NCBI RefSeq assembly: GCF_002751875.1
Contig: NZ_NMZM01000004.1
Location: forward strand, 62,001-126,000
DNA from: Oceaniglobus indicus
GTDB lineage: Bacteria; Pseudomonadota; Alphaproteobacteria; Rhodobacterales; Rhodobacteraceae
DNA: 64,000 nt
Direction of reading: 5' to 3'
The translations under genes and the position numbers were made by a program. Shown one piece after another: positions 1-9,078 of the stretch. The notes beneath the pieces were generated by a model. It ran no database searches. It worked only from the letters and a program-made list of their open reading frames with translations, and was not told the origin of the DNA. The first letter of the stretch is position 1. Each line of letters starts with the position of its first letter.

Positions 1-179
1 TTGGGCGGGACATCGCCGCATTTAAGGCGGGTGGCTAATTCGAACCATCGATGCCCGAATGTATGATAACCTGAATAAACGGAATTGGCGTTCTCGTGCG
101 ATGCAATGGCGCTTGTCCCGCGTGATCGGATCCGTGCCGGTCATTCACCGAAGGCAGCAAGCGATTCCGATATATTCCG

Positions 180-1079
180 TCAGGCGTTCCACCCGACTTC
201 GCCAAATACGCCGATGTCATAACCGCCGTATTCCTTTGCGCGGGCGGCGAATTGCCGATCCGAACAAAACGCGACGAGGGTCTGCACCGGTGTGTCGAAC
301 CATGACTTGCGATCGATCAGCAGGGCGAATTCCTCTTCGATGATCGGCGCGAATTCCAGGCCATAACTGTGCGCCACCGCTTCCAGGCCGAATGCCGCAT
401 CGGCGTGGCCGCGCCTAACCGCCTCGACGGCGGCGTCTTCCGTGCGGGCCACTTCGCTGAACTCCAGGTCCGAAAGCGCGAGGTTTTCCTTGCCGGCCAA
501 TTCGCGGAACAATGCGTCGGTGCCGGATTCCGCCTGGCGCGGGACGACGCGGCGGCCCGCCAGGTCGGACAGCCGCGCCAGCGCCTTTTCCCCGGCCCGA
601 TAGACCAGGCCACGCCGCCGCCTGGCGAACGAGATCAGGACCGCGTTCTGGTCGGCGGCGACACGCGCCGCGGCCGCCGTGTTCCAGCGGTCCGAAGCCG
701 CGTCGTGGATGTGCAGACCGGTGATTACGCCTTCGCCCCGGACGAAACGCGCCAGTCCGTCGAGCGAGCCGTCGTAGAAGGTGGCAAGCCCACAGCGCGA
801 TTGCCGGATCGCCCAATCAAGAAGGGGATCGTGGCTTCCCAACACGATCGGCGGACGGGCAAGGGGACGCGCGGCGGCGACCGAGGGGCCGCCCGACTGG
901 CCCTGTGCGATCCACTGCCGGATCTCGGCGGCCGGGAACAGCAGCTTGCCGGTGGCTTTCGAGCAGGGAACAGCCCCCGACGCCGCCAGGTCGTAGACCT
1001 TGCGTTCTTTCAGGCGCAACAGTTCGGCCAGTTCCCTGACGGTCAGATATTCGTGGTCCGGCACGGCAGGGTCTGGCAT
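180..1079 (-). CDS. HTH regulator with periplasmic-binding-protein-like sensor domain
   Basis: A 299-residue cytoplasmic protein. Residues about 10-60 form an excisionase/MerR-like helix-turn-helix (LTVRELAELLRLKERKVYDL), followed by a domain of about 200 residues that resembles substrate-binding proteins of oxyanion ABC transporters (PBP_like type). No signal peptide is present, so the binding domain would sense a ligand inside the cell. It is the last gene of the tup cluster, 54 bases after tupA and on the same strand. Inference: it senses tungstate or molybdate and controls tup or cofactor genes. The family architecture is known; the ligand is not shown by the sequence. The start ATG is the only one that keeps the HTH intact. 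Confidence 0.8.
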   Translation of the reverse strand: MPDPAVPDHEYLTVRELAELLRLKERKVYDLAASGAVPCSKATGKLLFPAAEIRQWIAQGQSGGPSVAAARPLARPPIVLGSHDPLLDWAIRQSRCGLATFYDGSLDGLARFVRGEGVITGLHIHDAASDRWNTAAAARVAADQNAVLISFARRRRGLVYRAGEKALARLSDLAGRRVVPRQAESGTDALFRELAGKENLALSDLEFSEVARTEDAAVEAVRRGHADAAFGLEAVAHSYGLEFAPIIEEEFALLIDRKSWFDTPVQTLVAFCSDRQFAARAKEYGGYDIGVFGEVGWNA

Positions 1080-1133
1080 TGCGATCCGTTCGGTTTGTCG
1101 GGGCAGGGCAACGGCACCGCCCCAACAAGCCTA

Positions 1134-1952
1134 TCAATTGTCCGGTGCGTTTGGAAAGAACAACTGCTGATCGGCGATCTTGAAGCCCGCGATCGTGTCC
1201 TGTCCCTTGTCCGAGATCAGCCAGTCGGCAAAGGTGCGCGCGGCCTCGGCGTTGACCGACGGGCATTTTTCCGGGTTTACCGGGATCACGCCATACTGGT
1301 TGAACATGTCCTCGTCACCCTCGACGTGGATCGCGTAATCCTGCTTGTTGTCGAAGCTGATCCAGGTGGCGCGATCGGTCATGACATAAGCGCCCATGCC
1401 GATCCCCGCGTTCAGCGTGGCCCCCATGCCCGAGCCGGTTTCGCGATACCAATCGCCCGAAGCGGTGGTCGGATCGACGCCGCTGTCCTTCCACAGCGCC
1501 ATCTCCTTCTTGTGGGTGCCGCTGTCGTCCCCGCGTGAGGCGAACAACGCGCCCTGTTCGGCGATCTTGCCCAAGGCGGCCTGAACGTCGGTCATGCCGC
1601 CCACGCCCGCCGGATCGTCGCCTGCGCCGACGATGACGAAATCATTGTACATCAGGTCGGTGCGATCGGTGCCGAAGCCCGCCTTGACGAACGCCTCCTC
1701 CGATGGCTTCGCATGCACCAGAAGCACGTCGCCGTCGCAGTTTTCGGCATTCTTGATCGCTTGGCCCGTGCCGACCGCCACGACGTTGACCTGGATGCCG
1801 GTGTCCTGCTGAAAGATCGGCAGGAGGTAATCATAGAGGCCGGAATTGGCGGTGGATGTGGTGGACTGGACGATGATCGACTGGTCCTGCGCCCACGCGG
1901 CCCCCCCGAGAAGCAATGCGACGGTGGCCGCCCCGAGTGTTCTTGCAAGCAT
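1134..1952 (-). CDS. tupA: Tungstate ABC transporter, periplasmic binding protein TupA
   Basis: A 272-residue secreted protein with a classical signal peptide (hydrophobic residues about 7-20, cleavage after AWAQ). Directly after it comes the TTSTANSG segment, the oxyanion-binding region typical of TupA-like proteins. Molybdate-binding ModA proteins look different here. It would capture tungstate in the periplasm and hand it to TupB/TupC. The gene lies 24 bases after tupC on the minus strand with a good ribosome site (AAGGGAGACACCAA before ATG). The order permease, ATPase, binding protein fits a Tup operon. Ligand assignment rests on family resemblance; molybdate or a related oxyanion remains possible. 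Confidence 0.88.
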   Translation of the reverse strand: MLARTLGAATVALLLGGAAWAQDQSIIVQSTTSTANSGLYDYLLPIFQQDTGIQVNVVAVGTGQAIKNAENCDGDVLLVHAKPSEEAFVKAGFGTDRTDLMYNDFVIVGAGDDPAGVGGMTDVQAALGKIAEQGALFASRGDDSGTHKKEMALWKDSGVDPTTASGDWYRETGSGMGATLNAGIGMGAYVMTDRATWISFDNKQDYAIHVEGDEDMFNQYGVIPVNPEKCPSVNAEAARTFADWLISDKGQDTIAGFKIADQQLFFPNAPDN

Positions 1953-1976
1953 TTGGTGTCTCCCTTCCTTGCGTGT

Positions 1977-2738
1977 TCAGACGACAATCCTGCCGTTCAG
2001 GTAATCCCGCGCCGCATCCGACTGCGGTTCGGGAAAGAAGTCGGCGGCGCGGCTGTGTTCCACCACGCGTCCGCCGTGCAGAAAGACGACGTCATCCGCC
2101 AGGCGGCGCGCCTGTCCGACATCGTGGGTGACGAAGATGATGCGCACGCCGCGGGCCTGCGCCTCGGCGACGATCCCCTCGATGGCCAGCACCGAGGCGG
2201 GATCCAGGCTGGCCGTGGGTTCGTCCAGGAACAGAACGTCGGGTTCGGTGGCAAGGGCACGCGCCAGGGCAAGGCGCTGGGCCTCGCCGCCCGACAACAG
2301 GCGGGCGGGCTGATCGGCCTTGTGGCTCAGCCCGATACGCTCCAGCAGGGCGGCGCGCCCGAAGGCACGGCGCCCGCGCGCCTTCAGCACGAAATCGAGG
2401 TTGGCCGCCACCGACCGGCGCAGCAGGACCGGCTTTTGAAACACCAGCGCCTGGCGCATGGTGACGGTCGCGGGCGCGTGTCCGGCCCAGTCGATGCGCC
2501 CCGCACTGGGCGGCATCAGCCCGTGCAGAAGCTTCAGCAGCAGGCTTTTCCCGGCACCGTTCGGCCCCATGACCATGGTGCAGCCGGTCGGTCCCAGGTC
2601 AAGGTCCAGCCCCTCCAGAACCCGCGTGTCACCAAAACGCAGCGCCAGGCCACGCACCGTCAAGGGCAGGATCAGCGCGCCCCGGGCCGTGTTCGCGGCG
2701 CACACCGACGGAAGGATCATCGCGTCAGACATAGGCAT
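1977..2738 (-). CDS. tupC: Tungstate ABC transporter, ATP-binding protein TupC
   Basis: A 253-residue ABC ATPase. Walker A is GPNGAGKS (about residues 58-65), the signature is LSGGEAQRLALARAL, and Walker B is VLFLDEPTASLD, followed by the switch histidine in FVTHD. It powers tungstate uptake through TupB. Its start overlaps the end of tupB: possible ATGs lie at 2738, 2732 and 2720, and the first two precede the tupB stop at 2725, so translation is probably coupled. It has only one nucleotide-binding domain and no C-terminal regulatory (TOBE) domain, which fits TupC rather than ModC. Confidence 0.88.
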   Translation of the reverse strand: MPMSDAMILPSVCAANTARGALILPLTVRGLALRFGDTRVLEGLDLDLGPTGCTMVMGPNGAGKSLLLKLLHGLMPPSAGRIDWAGHAPATVTMRQALVFQKPVLLRRSVAANLDFVLKARGRRAFGRAALLERIGLSHKADQPARLLSGGEAQRLALARALATEPDVLFLDEPTASLDPASVLAIEGIVAEAQARGVRIIFVTHDVGQARRLADDVVFLHGGRVVEHSRAADFFPEPQSDAARDYLNGRIVV

Positions 2739-3432
2739 ACCGCGCCGCCGTCATGCGCACAGATTGCACGGCGGCGTTCACACCCAGTGCGATGACCAGC
2801 AGGATGATCCCCAGCGCCAGCGCCAGCGCCAAGTCTCCCTTGGATGTCTCCAGCGCGATGGCGGTGGTCATCACACGCGTCAGGTGGTCGATGTTGCCGC
2901 CCACGATGATCACCGCGCCGACCTCGGCCACCGCGCGCCCGAACCCGGCCAGGCCGACCGTCAGCAGCGAATAACGCGCGTCCCACAGCAGCGCGCGCAC
3001 CGTCTGCAAGCGCGTCAGGCACAGCGATCTGAATTGTTCGGCGTATTCGGTGTGCAGATCTTCCAGAACCTGCCGCGACAACGCGGCGACGATGGGCGCG
3101 ATCAGGATCGTCTGCGCCACGATCATCGCGGTGGGCGTGTACAGCAGCCCCAGGAACCCCAGCGGGCCGGAGCGTGAAAAGTGCAGATACACCAACAGAC
3201 CCACCACCACGGGCGGCAGACCCATCAGGGCGTTCATCACGATCAGCACGAAGGCGCGCCCGCGGAACCGGCCGATGGCAACCAGCGCGCCGATCGGCAG
3301 CCCGATCACGCAGGCCACGAACGTCGCCGTCAGGCTGACCCGCAGCGACAGCAGCACGATCTCGAGCAGATCCGCATCACCGGACAGAACCAATGCAAAC
3401 GCCAGGCCAAGGGAGTCGCCAATGCTCTGCAA
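2725..3432 (-). CDS. tupB: Tungstate ABC transporter, permease TupB
   Basis: An inner-membrane permease of about 235 residues with five to six hydrophobic segments and the EAA-type loop near [16 protein letters not shown], which docks with the ATPase. I chose the TTG at 3432 because GGAGGGAATC sits at ideal spacing before it. A GTG at 3468 would add 12 residues but has no ribosome site. It is the first gene of the tup operon (B-C-A-regulator), divergent from aroA across about 280 bases that must hold both promoters. The family is clear from the sequence; substrate identity follows from the neighbouring tupA. Confidence 0.85.
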   Translation of the reverse strand: MQSIGDSLGLAFALVLSGDADLLEIVLLSLRVSLTATFVACVIGLPIGALVAIGRFRGRAFVLIVMNALMGLPPVVVGLLVYLHFSRSGPLGFLGLLYTPTAMIVAQTILIAPIVAALSRQVLEDLHTEYAEQFRSLCLTRLQTVRALLWDARYSLLTVGLAGFGRAVAEVGAVIIVGGNIDHLTRVMTTAIALETSKGDLALALALGIILLVIALGVNAAVQSVRMTAARYAYV

Positions 3433-3715
3433 GATTCCCTCCAACGTGCATAATTTCCCGAAGATCACGCTACGCGGAATGCATGGCAGAGTTCAAGCCT
3501 GCCGTTTGAGCGCGCCATTGCGGGATATATTCGCGTTCTATGCGTTCGCACCTCCCATGCGCGCCCGCTCTGCACTGCATAATTTCCAGATTGGCGCGGT
3601 AACTTCGTGGGGCGTGGCTTTTACGGCGGGCCGCTGGGACCACTCGGCCATTGCGCGCGGCGGTGTCTTGCGTAGTATCCGCGCGATTTCCCAAGACGCA
3701 GAAGGAGGCGCGGGT

Positions 3716-5062
3716 ATGTCCGCCCATGGCAAACCGATTCCGATGACCGCGCGTTCGGGTGCGCCCCTGCACGGTGTGGCCGAGGTGCCGGGGGACAAGT
3801 CGATCTCGCACCGGTCGCTGATCCTGGGCGCCATGGCGGTGGGCGAGACGCGCATCACCGGCCTGCTGGAAGGGCAGGACGTGCTGGACACCGCGCGCGC
3901 CATGCGGGCCTTCGGGGCCGAGGTCACCGATCACGGCGGCGGCGCGTGGTCCGTGCATGGCGTCGGCGTCGGCGGTTTCGGGGAACCCGACGACGTCATC
4001 GATTGCGGCAACTCGGGCACCGGCGTGCGTCTGATCATGGGGGCCATGGCGACGACACCGATCACGGCGACCTTCACCGGCGATGCGTCGCTGAACGGGC
4101 GGCCCATGGGGCGGGTGACCGACCCGTTGGCGTTGTTCGGCACGGCGGCTTACGGCCGGCGCGGCGGGCGGTTGCCGATGACCCTGGTGGGTGCGGCCGA
4201 CCCGGTCGCCGTGCGCTATGCCACGCCGGTGCCGTCGGCGCAGGTGAAATCGGCGATCCTGCTGGCCGGGTTGAACGTGCGTGGCGACACCGTGGTGATC
4301 GAGCGCGAGGCGACGCGCGATCATACCGAACGGATGCTGGCCGGCTTTGGCGCGAAGATCGAGGTCGAGGAGACGCACGAAGGCCACGTCATCACCCTGA
4401 CCGGCCAGCCGGAACTGCAACCCCAGGAGATTGCCGTGCCGCGCGATCCCAGTTCCGCGGCATTTCCCGTCTGCGCGGCGCTGATCGTCGAAGGGTCCGA
4501 CGTGCTGGTGCCGGGGATCGGTCTGAACCCCACGCGCGCCGGCCTGTTCACCACCTTGCGCGAGATGGGCGCCGATCTGACCTATGAGAACGAGCGCACC
4601 GAGGGTGGCGAGCCTGTGGCCGACCTGCGCGCGCGCTTCTCGCCCGACATGAAGGGCATCGCCGTGCCGCCCGAGCGCGCGGCCAGCATGATCGACGAAT
4701 ACCCGATCCTGTCGGTTGTCGCCTGTTTTGCCGAAGGCGTGACCGACATGCAGGGGGTGAAAGAGCTGCGCGTCAAGGAAAGCGACCGGATCGACGCCAT
4801 GGCCCAGGGGCTGCGGGCCTGCGGGGCGATTGTGGACGAGGGCGAGGATTGGTGGCGCGTCACCGGCATGGGTCCGGGCGGCTTGCCCGGTGGCGCGACC
4901 TGTGCGTCGCGTCTGGATCACCGGATCGCGATGTCGTTCCTGATCGCGGGGATGGCGGCACAGGCGGCGGTCACGGTGGACGACGCCGGGCCGATCACCA
5001 CGTCCTTCCCGATCTTCGAGCCGTTGATGGGCGCGCTGGGCGCAGATCTGCGGCGCGACTGA
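3716..5062 (+). CDS. aroA: 3-phosphoshikimate 1-carboxyvinyltransferase (EPSP synthase)
   Basis: A 448-residue enzyme of the shikimate pathway that joins phosphoenolpyruvate to shikimate-3-phosphate. Visible family motifs are the N-terminal PGDKSISHR, the GNSGTGVRL block, LNGRPMGR, and [12 protein letters not shown] with DHRIAMSF near the C-terminus. Residues following the first motif ([13 protein letters not shown]) and the general length suggest the class II type found in alphaproteobacteria. The start at 3716 is preceded by GAAGGAGGCGCGGGT. In Rhodobacterales aroA commonly precedes cmk and rpsA; here about 8 kb of purine-catabolism genes lie between them. Confidence 0.95.
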   Translation: MSAHGKPIPMTARSGAPLHGVAEVPGDKSISHRSLILGAMAVGETRITGLLEGQDVLDTARAMRAFGAEVTDHGGGAWSVHGVGVGGFGEPDDVIDCGNSGTGVRLIMGAMATTPITATFTGDASLNGRPMGRVTDPLALFGTAAYGRRGGRLPMTLVGAADPVAVRYATPVPSAQVKSAILLAGLNVRGDTVVIEREATRDHTERMLAGFGAKIEVEETHEGHVITLTGQPELQPQEIAVPRDPSSAAFPVCAALIVEGSDVLVPGIGLNPTRAGLFTTLREMGADLTYENERTEGGEPVADLRARFSPDMKGIAVPPERAASMIDEYPILSVVACFAEGVTDMQGVKELRVKESDRIDAMAQGLRACGAIVDEGEDWWRVTGMGPGGLPGGATCASRLDHRIAMSFLIAGMAAQAAVTVDDAGPITTSFPIFEPLMGALGADLRRD

Positions 5063-5158
5063 CGATCCGGCACGGCGCCGCCCATCGCGGCCGGTCGCGC
5101 CTTGCGCGTCGGCCGTTGTCCGGCGCCGCACCTTCGACAATCACGGGGACACGACACG

Positions 5159-5905
5159 ATGGACATGCTGGTGCTGATCCTCGCCGGGCTGTTTGCCGGG
5201 GCGCTGAACGCGGTCGCCGGCGGTGGCACGTTCGTTACCTTCCCGGCGCTGGTCTGGCTGGGGATCGCGCCGATCTCGGCCAATGCCACGGCAACCCTGA
5301 CCGCGGTGCCCGGCTATGTTCTGAGCGCCTGGGCCTTCCGGCGTGATGTGCGGGCCGAAGGGGCGCTGCGGCTGCGCACGCTGATGCAGATCGCCGTGGC
5401 CGGCGGTGCGGTGGGTGCGCTGCTGCTGATGGTGACCCCCGGCGCGGTGTTCGCCGGTGTGGTGCCGTGGCTTCTCGGGATTGCGACACTGTTGTTCGCA
5501 GTCGGGCCCGCGCTGTTGCAGCGACTGCGCGCGTCCGGGCGGGCGGGGGCCGGTCCGCTTGTGTCGGGGGGCGCGGTTCTGGCGGTGTCGGTCTATGGCG
5601 GTTATTTCAACGGTGGCCTCGGCATCATGCTGCTGGCGACCTTCGGGTTGATCGGGTTCGTCGATATTCACGGGATGAACGGGCTGAAAAGCCTGATGTC
5701 GGCGATCCTGTCTGTGGTATCGGCGGTGATGTTCATCGTCGCCGACCTGATCGCCTGGGATGTCGCGCTGATCCTGGCGCTGGCCACGGCGACGGGTGGA
5801 TACATCGGTGCCAAGGTCAGCCGCCGCATCGTGCGCACCGACCTTCTGCGCGGTTTCGTGGTGGCCGTGGGGGCGGTGATGACGGTGCTGTTCTTCCTGC
5901 GCTGA
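5159..5905 (+). CDS. TauE/SafE family membrane protein (sulfite exporter-like)
   Basis: A protein of about 248 residues made almost entirely of hydrophobic helices (seven to eight). It carries the family hallmark glycine-rich stretch near the start of TM1 (FAGALNAVAGGGTFVTFPAL) and its repeat in the second half (YGGYFNGGLGIMLLA). The TauE/SafE family exports sulfite, sulfoacetate or similar organic anions. It follows aroA by about 100 bases, an arrangement I associate with Rhodobacterales, but no sulfur-metabolism gene is nearby, so the substrate is open. Start ATG at 5159 is preferred over an upstream in-frame start because it begins at the first membrane segment. Confidence 0.85.
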   Translation: MDMLVLILAGLFAGALNAVAGGGTFVTFPALVWLGIAPISANATATLTAVPGYVLSAWAFRRDVRAEGALRLRTLMQIAVAGGAVGALLLMVTPGAVFAGVVPWLLGIATLLFAVGPALLQRLRASGRAGAGPLVSGGAVLAVSVYGGYFNGGLGIMLLATFGLIGFVDIHGMNGLKSLMSAILSVVSAVMFIVADLIAWDVALILALATATGGYIGAKVSRRIVRTDLLRGFVVAVGAVMTVLFFLR

Positions 5906-6022
5906 GTGTGGGATCCCCCGCGATCTTCAATAAATGGCGATAGAACCTTAGCGATTGTGCGGCTTCCGCACCAACACGCCATGCCGGATGATCGGGCCCA
6001 GACCTGATTGCCGGAGAATGTG

Positions 6023-6856
6023 ATGACCGCACCCAGATATTTCGCCCCCCACGGCGGCCACCCGCCGCAAACCGAACTGCTGACCGGGCGGGCGGTGTTC
6101 ACCGATGCCTATGCCGTCATTCCGCACGGCACCATGCGCGACATCACCACCAGTTTCCTGCCCCATTGGGACGCCACGCGCCTGTGGGTCATCGCGCGCC
6201 CGATGACCGGCTTTGCCGAGACGTTTTCGCAATACATCATGGAAGTGCAGCCGGGCGGAGGATCGACCCGCCCCGAGGCGGACGCCGGGGCGCAAGGCGT
6301 GCTGTTCGTCGTCGAGGGCGGTTTCACCCTGACGATCGAGGGCACGGCGCACGACATGGCCGAAGGCGGATATGCCTATATTCCGGCAGGCGCGGACTGG
6401 AGCCTGATGAACGGCAAGGATGCGATCACGCGGTTTCACTGGATCCGCAAGGCCTATGTCGCCGCCGAGGGCATCGACCGGCCCGATCCGCTGATCCTGA
6501 ACGAAGGCGACATCGCGCCGACGGTCATGCCCGACACCAACGGTGCATGGGCCACGACACGCTTTGTCGATCCGGCCGACCTGCGCCATGACATGCACGT
6601 GACAATCGTCACGCTGCAACCGGGCGGGGTGATCCCGTTCCTGGAGACCCACGTGATGGAACACGGCCTGTATGTGCTGGAGGGCAAGGCCGTCTATGCG
6701 CTGAACCGCGACTGGGTCGAGGTCGAGGCCGGCGATTTCATGTGGCTGCGCGCCTTCTGCCCGCAGGCCTGTTACGCCGGCGGGCCGGGGCCGTTCCGCT
6801 ATCTGCTGTACAAGGACGTGAACCGCCACGCCGCGCTGCCGCTGGCGCGGGGCTGA
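6023..6856 (+). CDS. allE: (S)-ureidoglycine aminohydrolase (bicupin)
   Basis: A 277-residue protein with two cupin folds. The C-terminal cupin carries the metal-binding set, including ETHVMEHGLYVLEGKAVY. It releases ammonia from (S)-ureidoglycine to give (S)-ureidoglycolate, a late step in purine breakdown and the substrate of AllA encoded downstream. The ATG at 6023 has GGAGA seven bases upstream; an in-frame TTG at 6008 is less likely. It stands first in the purine block and in the same direction as the permease. The allantoate amidohydrolase or allantoicase that would feed it is absent from this window. Confidence 0.88.
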   Translation: MTAPRYFAPHGGHPPQTELLTGRAVFTDAYAVIPHGTMRDITTSFLPHWDATRLWVIARPMTGFAETFSQYIMEVQPGGGSTRPEADAGAQGVLFVVEGGFTLTIEGTAHDMAEGGYAYIPAGADWSLMNGKDAITRFHWIRKAYVAAEGIDRPDPLILNEGDIAPTVMPDTNGAWATTRFVDPADLRHDMHVTIVTLQPGGVIPFLETHVMEHGLYVLEGKAVYALNRDWVEVEAGDFMWLRAFCPQACYAGGPGPFRYLLYKDVNRHAALPLARG

Positions 6857-6958
6857 CGGGCGGCCGGGCCGCAGTGCGGCCCGACACCAATTTGCCGGCC
6901 GCCGATGATCGAAAGCCATCGGTGGCACCGGGAGTAATTCAAGGGAGGAAACCTTTAG

Positions 6959-8464
6959 ATGTCCGTTACCCAGACCCCCACGATCCCGCCCGATGCGGTC
7001 AATGAACGCATCGCGGCGCCAAAGCTGTTCACGCTGGGTCTTCAGCACGTTCTGGTGATGTATGCGGGGGCGATTGCCGTGCCGCTGATCGTCGGGCGGG
7101 TTCTTGGCCTGCAACCGGCCGAGGTCGCGTTCCTGATTTCCGCCGATCTGTTCGTCTGCGGCGTCGTCACGATCATCCAGTCGCTGGGCGCGTCCAAGTA
7201 TTTCGGCGTCAAGCTGCCGGTCATGATGGGCGTCACCTTCGCCTCGGTCGGCCCCATGGTCGCCATCGGCGCCGCCAATCCGGGCACCGAAGGCGCGCGC
7301 ATGATCTTTGGCGCGATCATCGGCGCGGGCATCATCGCCATGCTGATCGCGCCGCTGGTCAGCCGGATGCTGCGGTTCTTTCCGCCGGTCGTGACCGGCA
7401 CGATCATCCTGGTCATCGGCGTCACCCTGATGCGGATCGGCATCAACTGGATCTTCGGCCTGCCGGTGGGTCCGACCGCGCCCAAGATCATCGACCCCGA
7501 ACATCTGGCCTGGCTGGAAAAGGTCGGGGGGATGCTGGACGCGGGCGTAATCCCGGCCATTCCCGACGGGCTGAGGGTTGCCCCGTCGATCGAGAATCCG
7601 AACTATGCGACGATCCCCAGCATGGCCATCGCATTCTTGGTGCTGTTCACCATCATCGCCGTGATGAAATTCGCACGCGGGTTCTGGGCGAACATCGCGG
7701 TCCTGCTGGGCATCATCGTCGGTGCCATCGCGGCATCGGTCATGGGCATGATGCATTTCGACCATGTCGGCACCGCCAAGTGGTTCGCGCTGATCACACC
7801 GTTCCATTTCGGTCTGCCCATCTTCGATCCGGTCATGATCATCACCATGACGCTGGTCATGATCGTCGTGATGATCGAATCCACGGGCATGTTCCTGGCC
7901 CTGTCCGAAATGTGCGGCACCAAGCTTGAGCGCACGACATTGTCCGCCGGGTTGCGCACTGATGGCTTGGGCACGCTGATCGGCGGTGTGTTCAATACCT
8001 TCCCCTATACCTCGTTCAGCCAGAACGTCGGCCTGGTGGGGGTGACCGGCATCCGGTCACGCTATGTCTGTGTCATGGGCGGCGCGATCATGATCGTGCT
8101 GGGCCTGATCCCCAAGATGGGCGCGGTGGTCGAGGCGCTGCCGGTTGCCGTGCTGGGCGGTGCGGGCCTTGTCATGTTCGGCATGGTGGCGGCCACCGGG
8201 GTTCGCATCCTCGGCGGTGTCGATTTCAAGACCAACAAGTTCAACGGTCTGATCGTCGCCATCTCGCTGGGCGCCGGAATGATCCCGCTGATCGCGCCCG
8301 ACTTCAAGATCCATCTGCCCCACGCCTGGCACCCGCTGATCGAAAGCGGCATCCTGCTGGCGTCGATCTGGGCCGTGGCGCTGAATGCGCTGCTGAACGG
8401 CACCACCGTCGATGCGGAAGACGAGGCGCGCAAGGCGGCGCTGGCTTCGGACGGCGCGCACTGA
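6959..8464 (+). CDS. NCS2 family purine/urate permease
   Basis: A 501-residue inner-membrane transporter with about 12-14 hydrophobic segments. It shows the nucleobase:cation symporter-2 features: QHVLVMYAGAIAVPLIVG in TM1, the KLPVMMGVTF block, and the TM10 segment with NTFPYTSFSQNVGLVGVTGI. The residues in these blocks are those of the xanthine/urate branch rather than the uracil branch. It would import urate or xanthine for the enzymes encoded around it. A strong ribosome site (AGGGAGGAAACC) precedes the ATG. A bidirectional terminator follows at about 8541-8576. Confidence 0.9.
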   Translation: MSVTQTPTIPPDAVNERIAAPKLFTLGLQHVLVMYAGAIAVPLIVGRVLGLQPAEVAFLISADLFVCGVVTIIQSLGASKYFGVKLPVMMGVTFASVGPMVAIGAANPGTEGARMIFGAIIGAGIIAMLIAPLVSRMLRFFPPVVTGTIILVIGVTLMRIGINWIFGLPVGPTAPKIIDPEHLAWLEKVGGMLDAGVIPAIPDGLRVAPSIENPNYATIPSMAIAFLVLFTIIAVMKFARGFWANIAVLLGIIVGAIAASVMGMMHFDHVGTAKWFALITPFHFGLPIFDPVMIITMTLVMIVVMIESTGMFLALSEMCGTKLERTTLSAGLRTDGLGTLIGGVFNTFPYTSFSQNVGLVGVTGIRSRYVCVMGGAIMIVLGLIPKMGAVVEALPVAVLGGAGLVMFGMVAATGVRILGGVDFKTNKFNGLIVAISLGAGMIPLIAPDFKIHLPHAWHPLIESGILLASIWAVALNALLNGTTVDAEDEARKAALASDGAH

Positions 8465-8540
8465 AACCCGCGGCCCGGCGCAAAAGCCGGGCCGATCGGC
8501 GCGCGAAACGTAAGCGGGTTTTCACGACACCGACATGAAA

Positions 8541-8576
8541 AAACGCCCGCCGGAGCGATCCGGCGGGCGTTTCGCG
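8541..8576. terminator. Bidirectional intrinsic terminator between permease and allA
   Basis: An 11-bp perfect GC-rich stem (left arm 8543-8553, right arm 8560-8570, loop AGCGAT). It is flanked by a run of A on the left and T-rich sequence on the right, so it can work for the plus-strand permease and the minus-strand allA operon, which converge here. Confidence 0.85.
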
Positions 8577-8592
8577 TTTCGTCAGCCTGACG

Positions 8593-9078
8593 TCAGGCGG
8601 TGATGGTCCAGACCGGATCCAGCGGCACCTCCTCAAGGTTCGCGCCATCACCGATCCGGTCGATCACGGCGAACAGGCCGGGCGCGTGCAGCGGCGTCAG
8701 AACGCCGTGCCATGTGCCCCGGTGAAAGTTCACCCCCTGACCCGGCGCGGCGATGAACGCCACCGGCGTGCCGGGTTTGCCGCCCTCATCGGGGGCCACG
8801 ACCACCAGCCATTCGTTCCGGTGCATCGGCACGAAGGCCTGGGATCCGTCGGGGTGACGTTCGACCAGGTCCAGGGTGTGGGGCAGGGCGCGCGCCTGTG
8901 CGTCGAAGATGCTGATCCCCGCGCGCCCGTCGCCGAAATCCAGCGTGGCGCGGTCGTGGTGGCGGCCACACAGCCCGGCGTTGATCATCTTGTCGGGGTT
9001 GCCCGACACCTCCAGCACATCGCCGTAGGGGGCGAAGGCGGCAGCGGTCAGCGGTTCGGCCTTGATCTCGCGGCTCAT
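8593..9078 (-). CDS. allA: Ureidoglycolate lyase
   Basis: A 161-residue protein of the AllA family, which splits (S)-ureidoglycolate into glyoxylate and urea. Family features seen are the N-terminal AFAPYGDVLE, MHRNEWLVVVAP, the NFHRGTWHGVLTPL metal/active-site segment and VIDRIG near the end. Its ATG overlaps the stop of the upstream allantoinase/decarboxylase gene by four bases (ATGA, 9075-9078), so the two are translationally coupled. It ends in front of the shared terminator at 8541-8576. Confidence 0.93.
   Translation of the reverse strand: MSREIKAEPLTAAAFAPYGDVLEVSGNPDKMINAGLCGRHHDRATLDFGDGRAGISIFDAQARALPHTLDLVERHPDGSQAFVPMHRNEWLVVVAPDEGGKPGTPVAFIAAPGQGVNFHRGTWHGVLTPLHAPGLFAVIDRIGDGANLEEVPLDPVWTITA

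Noticed and set aside
1-45. T-loop-like TTCGAA sequence that suggested a tRNA end, and a possible gene tail ending at base 25
   Set aside because: No T-stem pairing or cloverleaf can be formed on either strand, and too little sequence is present to support a gene.
3470-5140. Open frame of over 550 codons opposite aroA
   Set aside because: It mirrors the codon bias of aroA, lacks protein-like motifs and ribosome site, and aroA is certain.
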